In this document: positions 1-8,573 of the stretch, piece by piece | How the letters are laid out: the number at the start of each line of letters is the position of its first letter | How positions within the stretch are numbered: position 1 is the stretch's first letter | Source of the DNA: Hyphomicrobium sp. CS1GBMeth3 | Lineage (GTDB): Bacteria; Pseudomonadota; Alphaproteobacteria; Rhizobiales; Hyphomicrobiaceae | Direction: 5' to 3' | DNA: 64,000 nucleotides | NCBI RefSeq assembly: GCF_900117455.1 | Contig: NZ_FPHO01000003.1 | Coordinates: 930,001 to 994,000, forward strand | Notes under the pieces: model-generated | Databases searched by the model: none | What the model was told of the DNA's origin: nothing | The model's input: only the letters and a program-made list of their open reading frames with translations | Program-made: the position numbers and the translations under genes

Positions 1-1
1 A

Positions 2-184
2 GCGATAAAAGAGTTCTGTAATCCCTATGAGGCACGCAATCTCCACACAGTAGCGAGCAAGGAACTAGAGCGCTTTGGCGTTCAATACGTCCGCGCCGAT
101 AACAAGCGCGCGTATTTGTTTCCGCCACTCGCAAAGCTTCGAGACAACGTGCGAAGAGCGCTCAACGTCAATATCGACGGATAA
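2..184 (+). CDS. 3' end of an unknown element gene (partial)
   Basis: The reading frame is open from the window edge for 60 codons and stops at TAA. It contains the string KELERFGVQYVRADNKRAYL and ends in NVNIDG. Length and codon use look like real coding sequence, and it runs straight into the repeat cluster that follows. Its position before an iteron-like region would fit a replication or primase-type protein, but that is inference only, because no diagnostic motif lies in the visible part. Confidence 0.55.
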   Translation, partial: AIKEFCNPYEARNLHTVASKELERFGVQYVRADNKRAYLFPPLAKLRDNVRRALNVNIDG

Positions 185-453
185 TGCCAACCCCTGCCGG
201 CCCTCTGCCAGGGAGGGTGGCAGTCAAGTAATCCTTATTTTTCGGGCACAACTTGGTCTTCTGCCAACCCTGCCAACCCTAAATAGATATAAGGGTATAT
301 ATATAGAGGCCGCTCCGCCTACGTGTGGTCATACGCACGCATAGGACGGAGAAGTGAAATAGGGTTGACAGGTTGGCAGGGTTGGCAGAAACGATGCAAC
401 ATACGGAAAAATAGGGGGAAACTGACTGCCAACCCCACGGCTCAGGGTTGGCA
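185..453. repeat. Iteron-like 9-mer repeats around an AT-rich stretch
   Basis: The 9-mer CTGCCAACC occurs in tandem at 261-269 and 270-278 and again at 426-434, with a partial copy at 185-192. The inverse GGTTGGCAG occurs in tandem at 371-379 and 380-388, preceded by a variant with TTGACAGG, and as GGTTGGCA at 446-453. The pairs at 261-278 and 371-388 form a perfect 18-bp inverted repeat. Between them lies an AT-rich run at about 279-307. This resembles a replication origin or a multi-site operator. No gene is supported within it. Confidence 0.6.
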
Positions 454-476
454 AAATGCCAGGGTTCCGCTTCAAA

Positions 477-842
477 ATGCAGGATTTCACCCTAAAAACC
501 TACCGCGCTACGGATTTCACACCTGAAAGTTTCGTGTTCACCGTCGAAACCGTAGCTCGCGCACTTCCTGATCTCGAAACTGCAACCATCAAAGCGTGGC
601 AACGTGCGCAACCGCAGTCGCTCAAGATGAAGGCGCGCGTGGTCGTCACTGGCTTGCACATCTGGCGAAAGTGGCAGTCGGCCGACGCATCGTACCTCGA
701 CTATGCCGCTCATCATGTATGGGCGCACAAGACGGTTCGCGTGACTGATCAAGGGGCGTATGCTGAGCTGCGAAGGTTCCTTGCTTGTCCGGATGTGGCG
801 TTGCGGCTTCGTCCGTACAGTCGGCAGTGGGCGCCGCTTTAG
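477..842 (+). CDS. Hypothetical protein of the element
   Basis: About 121 residues from ATG 477; an in-frame ATG at 456 would add seven. I do not recognise the family. The central part, around VVTGLHIWRKWQSAD, is rich in Trp, His and Arg and reads like a small folded cytoplasmic protein with no signal peptide or membrane segment. It starts just after the iteron-like repeats and precedes the H-NS-like gene in the same direction, so the two may be cotranscribed. No frame on either strand makes a better protein here. Confidence 0.5.
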   Translation: MQDFTLKTYRATDFTPESFVFTVETVARALPDLETATIKAWQRAQPQSLKMKARVVVTGLHIWRKWQSADASYLDYAAHHVWAHKTVRVTDQGAYAELRRFLACPDVALRLRPYSRQWAPL

Positions 843-922
843 TGAAACCGAAACTGAATTGTTGACTGCAATTCGCGAGTTCGGTACGGCCACTTCGCAA
901 ACGGCGCAATGGAGTAGAGTAA

Positions 923-1225
923 ATGGCAACGGTCGCCCTGGGACGAATGAGTCTTAAGGAACGTCGCAGTCTTCGCGAACGCGTTGACGACGAAATTGCC
1001 GAGCGTGAGCGTGTCGAGCGCGCTGAGCTAAAAGCCAAGCTGTCCGATATGGCGTCCAAAGCCGGTTTCAGTGTCAATGAGCTTTTCGGGCGGGGCGGTC
1101 GGCGTTCTCAGTCTACAGTCCAGTACCGCAACCCGGATGATCCATCACAGACGTGGACCGGCCGTGGAAGGCGTCCCAACTGGATCATCGAAGCTGGTGG
1201 CAACGTAGAGCGCTTCCGCATTTGA
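923..1225 (+). CDS. H-NS family nucleoid-associated protein
   Basis: The 100-residue protein has the two-part H-NS layout. A charged, helix-forming N-terminal half (RERVDDEIAERERVERAEL) suits dimerisation. The C-terminal DNA-binding segment is YRNPDDPSQTWTGRGRRPNW, which matches the H-NS consensus with the AT-hook-like TWTGRGRRP loop. Such proteins silence AT-rich foreign DNA. Mobile elements often carry their own copy to reduce the fitness cost of integration or to control element genes; that role here is inferred. An alternative start is ATG 947. It lies upstream of the large transglycosylase-bearing gene. Confidence 0.85.
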   Translation: MATVALGRMSLKERRSLRERVDDEIAERERVERAELKAKLSDMASKAGFSVNELFGRGGRRSQSTVQYRNPDDPSQTWTGRGRRPNWIIEAGGNVERFRI

Positions 1226-1331
1226 TCCGGCCTTAGCCAACATCACGTCAACTTTTGGCCCGTCGTTCCACACCGGATCGGCGGGTTTTCATTTCAACAA
1301 ATCCCATCGATCAATAGGAACTGAACTCCGA

Positions 1332-4016
1332 ATGAAACTTCCTTCCTACCAAGCAGGCGGCACGCTGGACATCGGCGGTGGCCCGCGTCTCCGCTCGCCT
1401 GACACGGCTATCGCATCTGCGTTTTCGAGCGTCGGTCGCACGCTTATCGACGCGTCCGAAGACATCTCTCGCCGTAATGAGAAGCAGAACGCCAAGCTTC
1501 AGGCCGAACGCGAGCGCAGCGAAAACCTGCAACTCGAATACGATCTCTTGCAGACCCAAAACCGTTGGCAAGAGAAGCTTCAAGAGGCGCAGGAAAACTC
1601 TTCCCCTGACGCAGCGAACTTCACCGAAGATTATCAGCGCGGCATGGAAGACGACGTGTCTGCGCTTACGACGAAGTACGCGAACCATCACGATCAGGAC
1701 TACGTTCGTCTCAAGATCGCACAGGCGCAGAACCCATTAATCGACGGCGCTTCCAAATTCGAGTTCACGAAGAGCCTAGAGTTTCGGAAGACCGTTCTCG
1801 ACGAGAAGGTGGCAAGCATCTCGTCTTCGTTCGCTGCTGGCCCTGGCGTCACGCTCGAACAAGCCGAAGCCGAGTTCAAAGAGTTCGTAGACAAGTCGAT
1901 CTCGGTCAACCCGAAGGTCCGCGAGCAGGGCTATAAGTACGGCCTTCGCACCATTCAATCGGCGTACATCGCCTCGCTGGCCGGTCGCGATAAAGAGGCG
2001 TTCCTTGAGAACTACAAGAAGACGATCAGCGCCGACGCGAATAGCGCAGTGCTGCCGCCGCACATCTCGACGACCATTGCGAACGCACAGGCCCAAGGCG
2101 CAGACCCGCAGACCATCCTGGCGATTGGCTGGATCGAAAGCAGGCTGAACCCGAACGCTGGCCGACCGACGCGCAAAGACGGAACGCAGATGTCGTCGGC
2201 CGAAGGGATGTTCCAAGTCCTGGCTGGCGACAACCCGACCGCTGAGGCTACGCGCAACGCTCTCGGGCTCACTCGTGCCGATGTCAGAGACGTAAACAAA
2301 GTCTCCGCTGGCTTGTCCACGTTCCTTGTCCGCAAGCAAGAGTGGATGCGCGCCAATGGTATCGAGCCGACGCCCGGCAAGACGTACATGATGTGGAACC
2401 TTGGCGAAGGCGCGGCTGCTGCGGTGATGCGTGCAAATCCGAACGAGCGCATCGAAACCGTTCTGTCGCGCGTGTGGGCTTCGAAGGGTCCGGCATTCGT
2501 ACAGACCGCACTCAACAATAACCCGTCAATGTATAAGCCGGGAATGACGGTCGGACAGGTCATCGCGAACTACGAGCAGAAGATGGGGAGCGCCAAGAAC
2601 GCAGTCGGCAAGATCACGGCTGGCGCTGGCCTCACTGTCGAAGATCGCGCGAAGACGTTCGTTACTCAGTTCGCCGGTATCTCGCCCGACAATCAGCACG
2701 TCACCGCCGCAGACTTGGCTAAGACTGCCGAGGATGTGATTGCGGATTACGGCAAAGAACAGAAGGCGAACCTCGAACTTGAGCGCGGACGGGCACGGCT
2801 TAATGGCGAACTTCCTATGGACCCGTACAGCTCGGATCATAAGAAGGATGTCGAGAAGGCGTTAGAGCTCAATTTCCCTCCGCTGGTCGAAGGCATCGCA
2901 CAAGGTGACGGCGGTTCGCTCAGCACGGTTCGCTCCATCGCTGGCGAAGTGCGTCACATCCCCGAGCCGTTGCGCAATGCGATGCGGACGACACTGGAAA
3001 CCGGCGAGCCATCTGCGAAGTCGCGCGTCTACGGCACTCTCCTTGACCTTCGCAAAGCAGACCGCACCGCCTTCAACGCCTCGAACTTTGACGGCGACAC
3101 CAAGAAGCGCATTGAAGAGTTCGAAGCGTACACGACGGAGATGTTGCTTCCACCTGAAACAGCAATCTCGCGTATCGACAAGGCACGCTCTGAAGACGGC
3201 AAGGTTCGTTCGCAAGTCATGTCGAGCGACATCAACAAGGAACTCGGCAAGGTCACGGATAGGAAGTTGATTTCAAATTTCAGCGGAGCGCACACGCCGC
3301 TTGGATCGCTTTCCGTGGGTTCGGCGGACTACGACCTGAACCGACTGACGCCATTGATCCGGTCGCATTACGAGACAGTTTATCGTGATGCACGCGAAGA
3401 CGGTAAGGACAAGAGCGAGGCGGACGCGCTGGCTATGACTTCGCTGCGGTCTGCTTTCGGTGTTTCGTCCGCCGCAGCGTCGAGTGGCGCAATCATTACG
3501 ATGCACCCGCCTGAGGCCCACTATCCGGCGCTTTGGGACGGGCAGTCGAAATGGAGCCGTTCCCCTTCCCTCGGAAGTTTGGCGAGCTGGGGCGAGAATG
3601 ACGGACATGCCTGGATAATCGAGCAGGCGCGTAACCGAGTGGCCGTCTATCTGCTCACCACGGGACGTATCAAAGGTGATCCCGGTCTTGCTGGCGGCAA
3701 GTCAGGCCGAGACTTCAAGGAAGCGGTGCCAGCATGGAAGGAAGCTGAGGACAAGGCAAAGTCGATTGAGATCCGCCTGATCCCGACTGCGCAAACGACA
3801 GATGACGTGCGCAGAGGGCGGCCGCCGAGCTACCAGCTCTGGTTCCGCAATGATCGTGGCCAAGTCGAGATGGTTGAAGACAGCTTCGTGCCGGATGTCG
3901 AGGAAGCCTCGTTTGCCAGCAAGACGCAGTTCAAAGCTGGCCATCGTCCTAAGTCGCAGATGGAGCGTGACGTGCAGCGCTGGCTCAACGATCCCGACGG
4001 CCACGGCGTCCACTAG
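1332..4016 (+). CDS. Large phage-type virion protein with lytic transglycosylase domain
   Basis: The 894-residue protein starts at ATG 1332, preceded by an AGGAA motif. The N-terminal 130 residues are charged and coiled-coil-like. A transglycosylase-like domain follows at about residues 235-400, with the catalytic-type motif WIESRLNPNAG (Glu 269), then EGMFQVL and later YMMWNLGEGAA. This matches the SLT fold that degrades peptidoglycan. The long C-terminal half is unrecognised. Very large proteins with an internal SLT domain are typical internal or ejection proteins of podovirus-like phages. No other structural phage gene lies nearby in the window, so the rest of a virion module would have to be to the left. 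Confidence 0.75.
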   Translation: MKLPSYQAGGTLDIGGGPRLRSPDTAIASAFSSVGRTLIDASEDISRRNEKQNAKLQAERERSENLQLEYDLLQTQNRWQEKLQEAQENSSPDAANFTEDYQRGMEDDVSALTTKYANHHDQDYVRLKIAQAQNPLIDGASKFEFTKSLEFRKTVLDEKVASISSSFAAGPGVTLEQAEAEFKEFVDKSISVNPKVREQGYKYGLRTIQSAYIASLAGRDKEAFLENYKKTISADANSAVLPPHISTTIANAQAQGADPQTILAIGWIESRLNPNAGRPTRKDGTQMSSAEGMFQVLAGDNPTAEATRNALGLTRADVRDVNKVSAGLSTFLVRKQEWMRANGIEPTPGKTYMMWNLGEGAAAAVMRANPNERIETVLSRVWASKGPAFVQTALNNNPSMYKPGMTVGQVIANYEQKMGSAKNAVGKITAGAGLTVEDRAKTFVTQFAGISPDNQHVTAADLAKTAEDVIADYGKEQKANLELERGRARLNGELPMDPYSSDHKKDVEKALELNFPPLVEGIAQGDGGSLSTVRSIAGEVRHIPEPLRNAMRTTLETGEPSAKSRVYGTLLDLRKADRTAFNASNFDGDTKKRIEEFEAYTTEMLLPPETAISRIDKARSEDGKVRSQVMSSDINKELGKVTDRKLISNFSGAHTPLGSLSVGSADYDLNRLTPLIRSHYETVYRDAREDGKDKSEADALAMTSLRSAFGVSSAAASSGAIITMHPPEAHYPALWDGQSKWSRSPSLGSLASWGENDGHAWIIEQARNRVAVYLLTTGRIKGDPGLAGGKSGRDFKEAVPAWKEAEDKAKSIEIRLIPTAQTTDDVRRGRPPSYQLWFRNDRGQVEMVEDSFVPDVEEASFASKTQFKAGHRPKSQMERDVQRWLNDPDGHGVH

Positions 4017-4019
4017 CCG

Positions 4020-4577
4020 ATGGGCCAGCGATCTAAGGAAAACGTTGCGCGTGCAACCGACAAGCCTCGTCAGAGAGCCGCTGAGACTCGTCGTCGTTCC
4101 GGGGTTGCAGAGGACTCGAAAACGCCAAATCGCCGCGTAGCACCCCGCCAGAGTCGTTTAAACGGCATTACAGCGGCACCGTGTCGCCTGAAAGCGCGTA
4201 GTCGGGTAAATACGTCGGTTGCGGATGCAGCCTTTGTCCTCTTCAAGCAGGCATCCTCTGCCGATCTTCTCCGGGCACCTCTTGGCTATGAGCTGCGGCT
4301 GTTAGCCCAGGGGGAGAAGGTGGCGGGCGGCTATTGGCACATTGCGTCAGGAACGTTCATCGCGAGCTGGTTCCACGTCCTCGCGACTACTGGCACGTCG
4401 TGGCTAGTTGCGTACATGCCGCCTGCCTGTAACCACCTCGAAGCCAAGCTTATCCCCTTCAGCGAAGTCGAGAAAGTTCCGCGTTGGCTTCGGAAGGCAG
4501 GGTGCAAAGTCGGAAGCGCAAAGCTGCTTGTCGAGATGATGGCGGGCTTCGTTGCTGCGTATCCAAAGCTAATCTAA
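4020..4577 (+). CDS. Hypothetical protein with basic N terminus
   Basis: The 185-residue protein begins three bases after the stop of the transglycosylase-bearing gene, so it is probably in the same transcript, perhaps by translational coupling, since no clear ribosome binding site precedes ATG 4020. The first 65 residues are strongly basic and low in complexity (Arg, Lys, Ser, Thr). The rest (FVLFKQASSADLLRAPLGYE onward) looks like a compact globular domain with several Trp residues. I do not recognise the family. A start inside the basic region cannot be excluded. Confidence 0.55.
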   Translation: MGQRSKENVARATDKPRQRAAETRRRSGVAEDSKTPNRRVAPRQSRLNGITAAPCRLKARSRVNTSVADAAFVLFKQASSADLLRAPLGYELRLLAQGEKVAGGYWHIASGTFIASWFHVLATTGTSWLVAYMPPACNHLEAKLIPFSEVEKVPRWLRKAGCKVGSAKLLVEMMAGFVAAYPKLI

Positions 4578-4640
4578 ACCTTCGCACACCGCTTCTTTGG
4601 CCACGACGCGCCTCCGGTGTGCGAGTCCATTTTTGAGGAA

Positions 4641-4976
4641 ATGATTTTGAACGATCAAGTTTTGAAGTGGCGTGATGTCGAGTCTGACGTTTATCGCTAC
4701 GTGACTTCTGAAGGCGTGAAGCTCACCCTTGACCAGTTCCGCAATCCGCGCGGCGGTGTCAGCGGAAGAAAATATATCGGGCCGTCGAGCCGCAAGTTCT
4801 GGAAGCTCGATCCTCCCTGGGTTCCATCGAAAACCGATGACCCAATGGATTACGACGATACGCTGTGGCGCGGTGTCCGAGCGTGGGAATACTTCTGCAA
4901 CCTCATCCGGTGGCGCTGCGACGACGGCAAATCGTGCGAAGAGATTTGCGATGAGCGACTAGCCCGAAGCTGCTGA
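4641..4976 (+). CDS. Hypothetical element protein
   Basis: The frame is open from GTG 4617. ATG 4641 or TTG 4647 is more likely the start, the latter because GAGGA lies seven bases before it. About 110 residues, acidic and Trp-rich, with DDPMDYDDTLWRGVRAWEYF and a Cys-containing C terminus (RWRCDDGKSCEEICDERLA). I do not recognise the family. No signal peptide or membrane segment is visible. It follows the previous gene after a short gap in the same direction. Confidence 0.55.
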   Translation: MILNDQVLKWRDVESDVYRYVTSEGVKLTLDQFRNPRGGVSGRKYIGPSSRKFWKLDPPWVPSKTDDPMDYDDTLWRGVRAWEYFCNLIRWRCDDGKSCEEICDERLARSC

Positions 4977-4991
4977 GCAAGACAGCGGGTA

Positions 4992-5025
4992 AAGGTTCGG
5001 GAGCATACGTACGTTCTCGAACCTT
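4992..5025. other. 11-bp inverted repeat (hairpin)
   Basis: AAGGTTCGGGA at 4992-5002 pairs with TCTCGAACCTT at 5015-5025, with one G-T wobble and a 12-base loop GCATACGTACGT. It sits in a 235-base gap after a stop codon. No T-run follows, so it could be a weak terminator, a regulator site or an mRNA structure before the next gene. Confidence 0.45.
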
Positions 5026-5211
5026 CCACTGTTTGGAGCAAGACTTTCTCGATTGAGAGTAATTCTTACGCGTTGAGATGAAATTTGAGTCTTCGGAGTC
5101 ACAGGAGTCGACGCAACCAATCAAGGGAGAAGGAAATATATTTGCAAGAGCAGCGGCGAAGCAGTGTTTCTTTAGACGGCAACTGAAGCCGTCACGCAAA
5201 TGGAGATCGCT

Positions 5212-5523
5212 ATGAATTACATTCAACACAGCCTCGCCGCCTCCCTATCAACCGCAGCGACGAAATTGCATGAGTGGACAACGAACGACGCCCTTCCAAA
5301 TTGGATCAGAATGAGCGTAGCCCATATGGCTGAAATCCTCGATCTCTGCGCCGGGACAATCACTCTAGCTGAGCTGCGGGAAATGTACCGAGAATATCGC
5401 GAGGACGAGCGGATTAAGCGGCGCAAGGCTGCTGAACTTGGCCTCCGTCCTCAGGTTCGTGCACGTCCTAGAAGGCGCGCCTATTTCGGAATTGGATATG
5501 CCCAGGCTTCAGCAGCCATTTGA
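5212..5523 (+). CDS. Hypothetical protein
   Basis: 103 residues from ATG 5212, chosen because GGAG lies six bases upstream; an in-frame ATG at 5200 would remove that site. The middle has an amphipathic helical segment (AHMAEILDLCAGTITLAEL) followed by a highly charged EYREDERIKRRKAAE helix and an Arg-rich tail. The layout is compatible with a small nucleic-acid-binding protein, but the family is not recognised. Its end overlaps the start of the following gene in another frame. Confidence 0.5.
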   Translation: MNYIQHSLAASLSTAATKLHEWTTNDALPNWIRMSVAHMAEILDLCAGTITLAELREMYREYREDERIKRRKAAELGLRPQVRARPRRRAYFGIGYAQASAAI

Positions 5524-5878
5524 GCTTGTCGTCAAAGATTACTCAGGCAGCCGTCAAGACCGGCGAGTTAGTTTGCCGGTCATCGAAACTGAACCGTCCG
5601 AACCACCACCGCGTGTCGCCTACGTCTCGCGGAAACAGAAAATTATAAATCGTCAGACCCGGCGTGAACAGAACCGAAAGCGCTGGCATCGTCTGCACGA
5701 ACAGGAGCTAAACGAGACGAAGAAAGCCTTATTCGCGGCACTCCGCCTCTTGCGTAAGCACAAAGTAGCTGTGCCGCAAAAGCTAGCCGACTTGCTCGCG
5801 AGACACGAGGCCGCCGTGACTGCCCGCGTTGTGCGCACGAGAGAGCTACGAAAGAAATTCGCAGTGAATACCGCGTAA
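5498..5878 (+). CDS. Hypothetical basic, helical protein
   Basis: 126 residues from ATG 5498, which overlaps the upstream gene by 26 bases; the frame is open from TTG 5438. The C-terminal two thirds are very basic and predicted helical (RKQKIINRQTRREQNRKRWH, later LLRKHKVAVPQKLADLLARH), which would suit nucleic-acid binding or a coiled coil. I do not recognise the family. The overlap suggests translational coupling with the upstream gene. Confidence 0.5.
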   Translation: MPRLQQPFELVVKDYSGSRQDRRVSLPVIETEPSEPPPRVAYVSRKQKIINRQTRREQNRKRWHRLHEQELNETKKALFAALRLLRKHKVAVPQKLADLLARHEAAVTARVVRTRELRKKFAVNTA

Positions 5879-5957
5879 AAACAGCGAACCCCCGGAAGCG
5901 TTGGCGCGCTGCCGAGGGCTCTTGATCTCAATCCTTCCGTAGAGAGGACTGAAACCC

Positions 5958-7184
5958 ATGTCTATCGCTACCACCAATTGGACTAGTTGCACAGACTCAT
6001 CGACATTTTTGAGTCGCCTCAGACTGCTACTGCCTGTCGGCTCACAACCATCTCAGCAAATCACCTCTAAGATGTCGGCAGGACTCGCGAATGCGGCTGC
6101 AATCGGTCTCGTCATCGCGAGCACTGGTTTCGGTGCTGTCTATGCTTGGACGACCGGAGCACACCACGGTATCGCGCTTGGCTGTCTCATGGTCGTGATG
6201 GCGGTCGCGCTCGAACTGGCAAAGCCCCTGTCAGTTGCAGCCGCCTTCGCCGCGTTCCGTTCATGGTCCATCTTTCGGGGCGCAGCTCTTGCGATCCTCG
6301 CCGCCGTGGCGGTAGCCTATTCACTGACTGCGGAACTGTCTCTAATGGCGACAAGTCGTGGAGACCTCGCGGCAAACCGTGAAGCTTCAATCAAAGCAGC
6401 GTCCGCCATAGAGGACGAAGCGCAGCGGGCACGAGATCGGTACGAGCGAGCAACGGCTGAACTTGATGCGCTTCCTTCCACACGCCCAGCATCCGAGCTT
6501 CAAGCAGAGATCGATGGCTTGTTGCTAACGCCAGGTGCAGACGAATGCGCCGAGATCAACGGCAAGGTGACGCGCGAAGTCTGCCCGAAGGTGGCAGCGT
6601 TGCGAGCAGAGAGAGCAAGAGCCGAGCGCCGCACCGAGCTTGAGAGCATCCTCGCTACTCCCCTCCCTTCAATCCCTCAATCGTCAATGCAGGCCGTCAG
6701 CAAGTCCGATCCCGCTGCGTCGGCGCTATCGGCATATCTTTCGCTCCTCGGATTTGCGGTCGCACCAGCAGTACTTTCAGAATGGCTCGTGCTTGTTGGC
6801 GTGCTAGCTCTTGAAGTTGGCTCGGCAATGGCAGGCATTCTTGCCCAGTCGTTCGCTGGTCCAGCCCGTGCGGTTCAAGCTCCTGCAATTCGTAAACAAG
6901 AGAACGAACCAGCGGCGGTCCAGACCAGGCCGGTTCAGGTGGTTCACGCTGAAAAGACGGCGGCTGCTGAGCCCGTGGACCACACGCGAGAAAAAGTTAA
7001 GGCAGCAATCGTGAAGCAGCTCAAAGTCAGCGGTGGCTCAGTCTCAAGTGGCGAGCGCGGTCTGGCAAAGTTGATTGGTGCGAACCGCTCCACCATGCGC
7101 CGTGCGATCAACGGCCTTGTGACGGCTGGTGTGATCGCTGCCGAGGCAACGCGGAACGGAACAATGCTGCGGTTGATTGCGTGA
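5958..7184 (+). CDS. Membrane protein with coiled coil and C-terminal winged helix
   Basis: The 408-residue protein follows an AGAGGA motif ten bases before ATG 5958. Hydrophobic segments lie at about residues 43-64, 71-99 and 106-125. A charged coiled-coil-like region at 135-235 includes a Cys pair near 196 and 209. A further hydrophobic stretch is at 258-299, then an Ala/Gln/Pro linker. The last 64 residues (345-408) read as a winged helix: GERGLAKLIGANRSTMRRAI followed by GLVTAGVI. Joining membrane segments to a DNA-binding fold suggests DNA tethering at the membrane or signal-controlled transcription, but the function is unknown. A strong terminator follows. Confidence 0.65.
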   Translation: MSIATTNWTSCTDSSTFLSRLRLLLPVGSQPSQQITSKMSAGLANAAAIGLVIASTGFGAVYAWTTGAHHGIALGCLMVVMAVALELAKPLSVAAAFAAFRSWSIFRGAALAILAAVAVAYSLTAELSLMATSRGDLAANREASIKAASAIEDEAQRARDRYERATAELDALPSTRPASELQAEIDGLLLTPGADECAEINGKVTREVCPKVAALRAERARAERRTELESILATPLPSIPQSSMQAVSKSDPAASALSAYLSLLGFAVAPAVLSEWLVLVGVLALEVGSAMAGILAQSFAGPARAVQAPAIRKQENEPAAVQTRPVQVVHAEKTAAAEPVDHTREKVKAAIVKQLKVSGGSVSSGERGLAKLIGANRSTMRRAINGLVTAGVIAAEATRNGTMLRLIA

Positions 7185-7207
7185 ACTGTCTTAAGTAAAT
7201 CGACAGC

Positions 7208-7238
7208 AAGGGCGGCCAGTGCCTAACCGCCCTTTTTT
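7208..7238 (+). terminator. Rho-independent terminator
   Basis: AAGGGCGG at 7208-7215 pairs with CCGCCCTT at 7227-7234, with an 11-base loop, and a run of six T follows on the plus strand. It lies just after the membrane/winged-helix gene and before the end of a gene on the opposite strand. Confidence 0.85.
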
Positions 7239-7258
7239 CCCGAAGCGAACGACGAACC

Positions 7259-8572
7259 TCAATTTTCGTTGTCGGACGAAGAACATTCGGATCGTTGTAT
7301 TTGTCCCCGGTGGAAAAGGCCACCGCTTTCATTTGCGACAATTTCGTAGCGAAGGCCTAAACCAGCCTCCCGGATGACTTGAAATTCCAGCCATTCGCTG
7401 CAGTAGATCGACTTAACAAGCTCACGAAAACGAACACCTCTCTCGTCGGAGAGCACGGTTGTGCCGGGAACCGGCTGCACCCAAGTTGGCACTAGGCCAT
7501 CAAGCCTAAGTGCTGGCACCAGCCCGCTTGGCTCGCCCATCTTGTCAAATTCTGGTTTTATCCGAGCTTGCAACTGTTCGAGAATGACTTGTAATCCGTA
7601 CTTTCGCGTAACTTCCGGAACGATCCTCTGTATGCATCCTGAATTCGAGGCGGCAATATTGCCAATAGTGGATTTAATCTGCGCATGGCCAAAAGTGACA
7701 GTTACATAAGCAAGTAGCGCCAATAATACGTTTAGCGGTACCGACGCACCGTACCGCGCATTGAGCGCCTTCGCGATAAGATAACAAAACGGAATGAAGA
7801 GAATGAAATCTGAGTATTCTCTGACCCAGTCCAGAGAGCTTGCTAGGGGAGAATACTCAGCGTGCGTATAGAACACCTGTTTGCCGTGCAGGAAATTGTA
7901 AATAGGGGAGCTTTCCGCCAAGCACCTCTGGTACTCCGTCTCGATAATATCGACGTCTCCACCTTGACCCACCAATCCGAAAATAACCGCTGCGATGGCG
8001 AGGTTAAAGATAGAAAGCGCAATCAGGAAAACACCGTCAACATAGAGTACCGACTGAGCTGTTCCTGACACTCGAACCCGCTGGCGACATGCTATGTTCA
8101 GCAGATAGAAAATCAGCGCACCAAGGACTACTTGGGTAGCGTGCTGCCAAACGGCCCGCCATTGGGAAAGTCCGCCAAAGTACGAAATGGACGACAGAGC
8201 ATTAGACAGCGCGAACAGGAACACGAATATGTTGACGTGAAAGCTCACCGCGCGCCAAGTATCTCCGGGACGCTGGTCAATTAGCTGTAGCCCCAGGACT
8301 GCCGGGTCGAACAAGATGTTTCGAACAGTCCTTGCGAACCTAGCAAACCGCGAAATGATGTTTCGAACCAGCACCCGCAAAGCCAACTGAATTTCCGGCG
8401 TCTTTGTACGTGCATGAAAATGATCGTGGCGAGTCCAACTTTCCCGCCCCGAACGCCATATTAAGTCGTCAGGATAAACTTGCTCATTGTCGCATAAATC
8501 GCGGAACTGTTGATCGGAGAACGGACCATACTGCGCACCGTCACGGTAGATGTACCAAGTCACCTCCCGCAC
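7259..8572 (-). CDS. GYF_2-domain membrane protein
   Basis: The 437-residue protein begins with a GYF_2 domain at about residues 5-50: WYIYRDGAQYGPFSDQQF, then PDDLIWRSGRESW. Such domains bind short proline-rich peptides. After a charged linker there are at least four or five hydrophobic segments between residues 110 and 300, in a Yip1-like arrangement, then a soluble C-terminal tail. The start is GTG 8572, or GTG 8563 in the same frame. It lies two bases after the stop of the upstream lipoprotein gene, so they form an operon and may act together at the envelope. Substrate and role are unknown. Confidence 0.65.
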   Translation of the reverse strand: MREVTWYIYRDGAQYGPFSDQQFRDLCDNEQVYPDDLIWRSGRESWTRHDHFHARTKTPEIQLALRVLVRNIISRFARFARTVRNILFDPAVLGLQLIDQRPGDTWRAVSFHVNIFVFLFALSNALSSISYFGGLSQWRAVWQHATQVVLGALIFYLLNIACRQRVRVSGTAQSVLYVDGVFLIALSIFNLAIAAVIFGLVGQGGDVDIIETEYQRCLAESSPIYNFLHGKQVFYTHAEYSPLASSLDWVREYSDFILFIPFCYLIAKALNARYGASVPLNVLLALLAYVTVTFGHAQIKSTIGNIAASNSGCIQRIVPEVTRKYGLQVILEQLQARIKPEFDKMGEPSGLVPALRLDGLVPTWVQPVPGTTVLSDERGVRFRELVKSIYCSEWLEFQVIREAGLGLRYEIVANESGGLFHRGQIQRSECSSSDNEN

Positions 8573-8573
8573 G

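Noticed and set aside
75..344. Plus-strand frame through the iteron-like repeats
   Set aside because: It runs out of frame through the end of the partial gene and through repeats and AT-rich sequence.
185..453. Reading the iteron-like array as a CRISPR
   Set aside because: Units are 9-mers in both orientations with irregular spacing and no unique spacers.
1311..1691. Minus-strand frame opposite the transglycosylase-bearing protein
   Set aside because: Shadow of the long plus-strand gene, with no motif.
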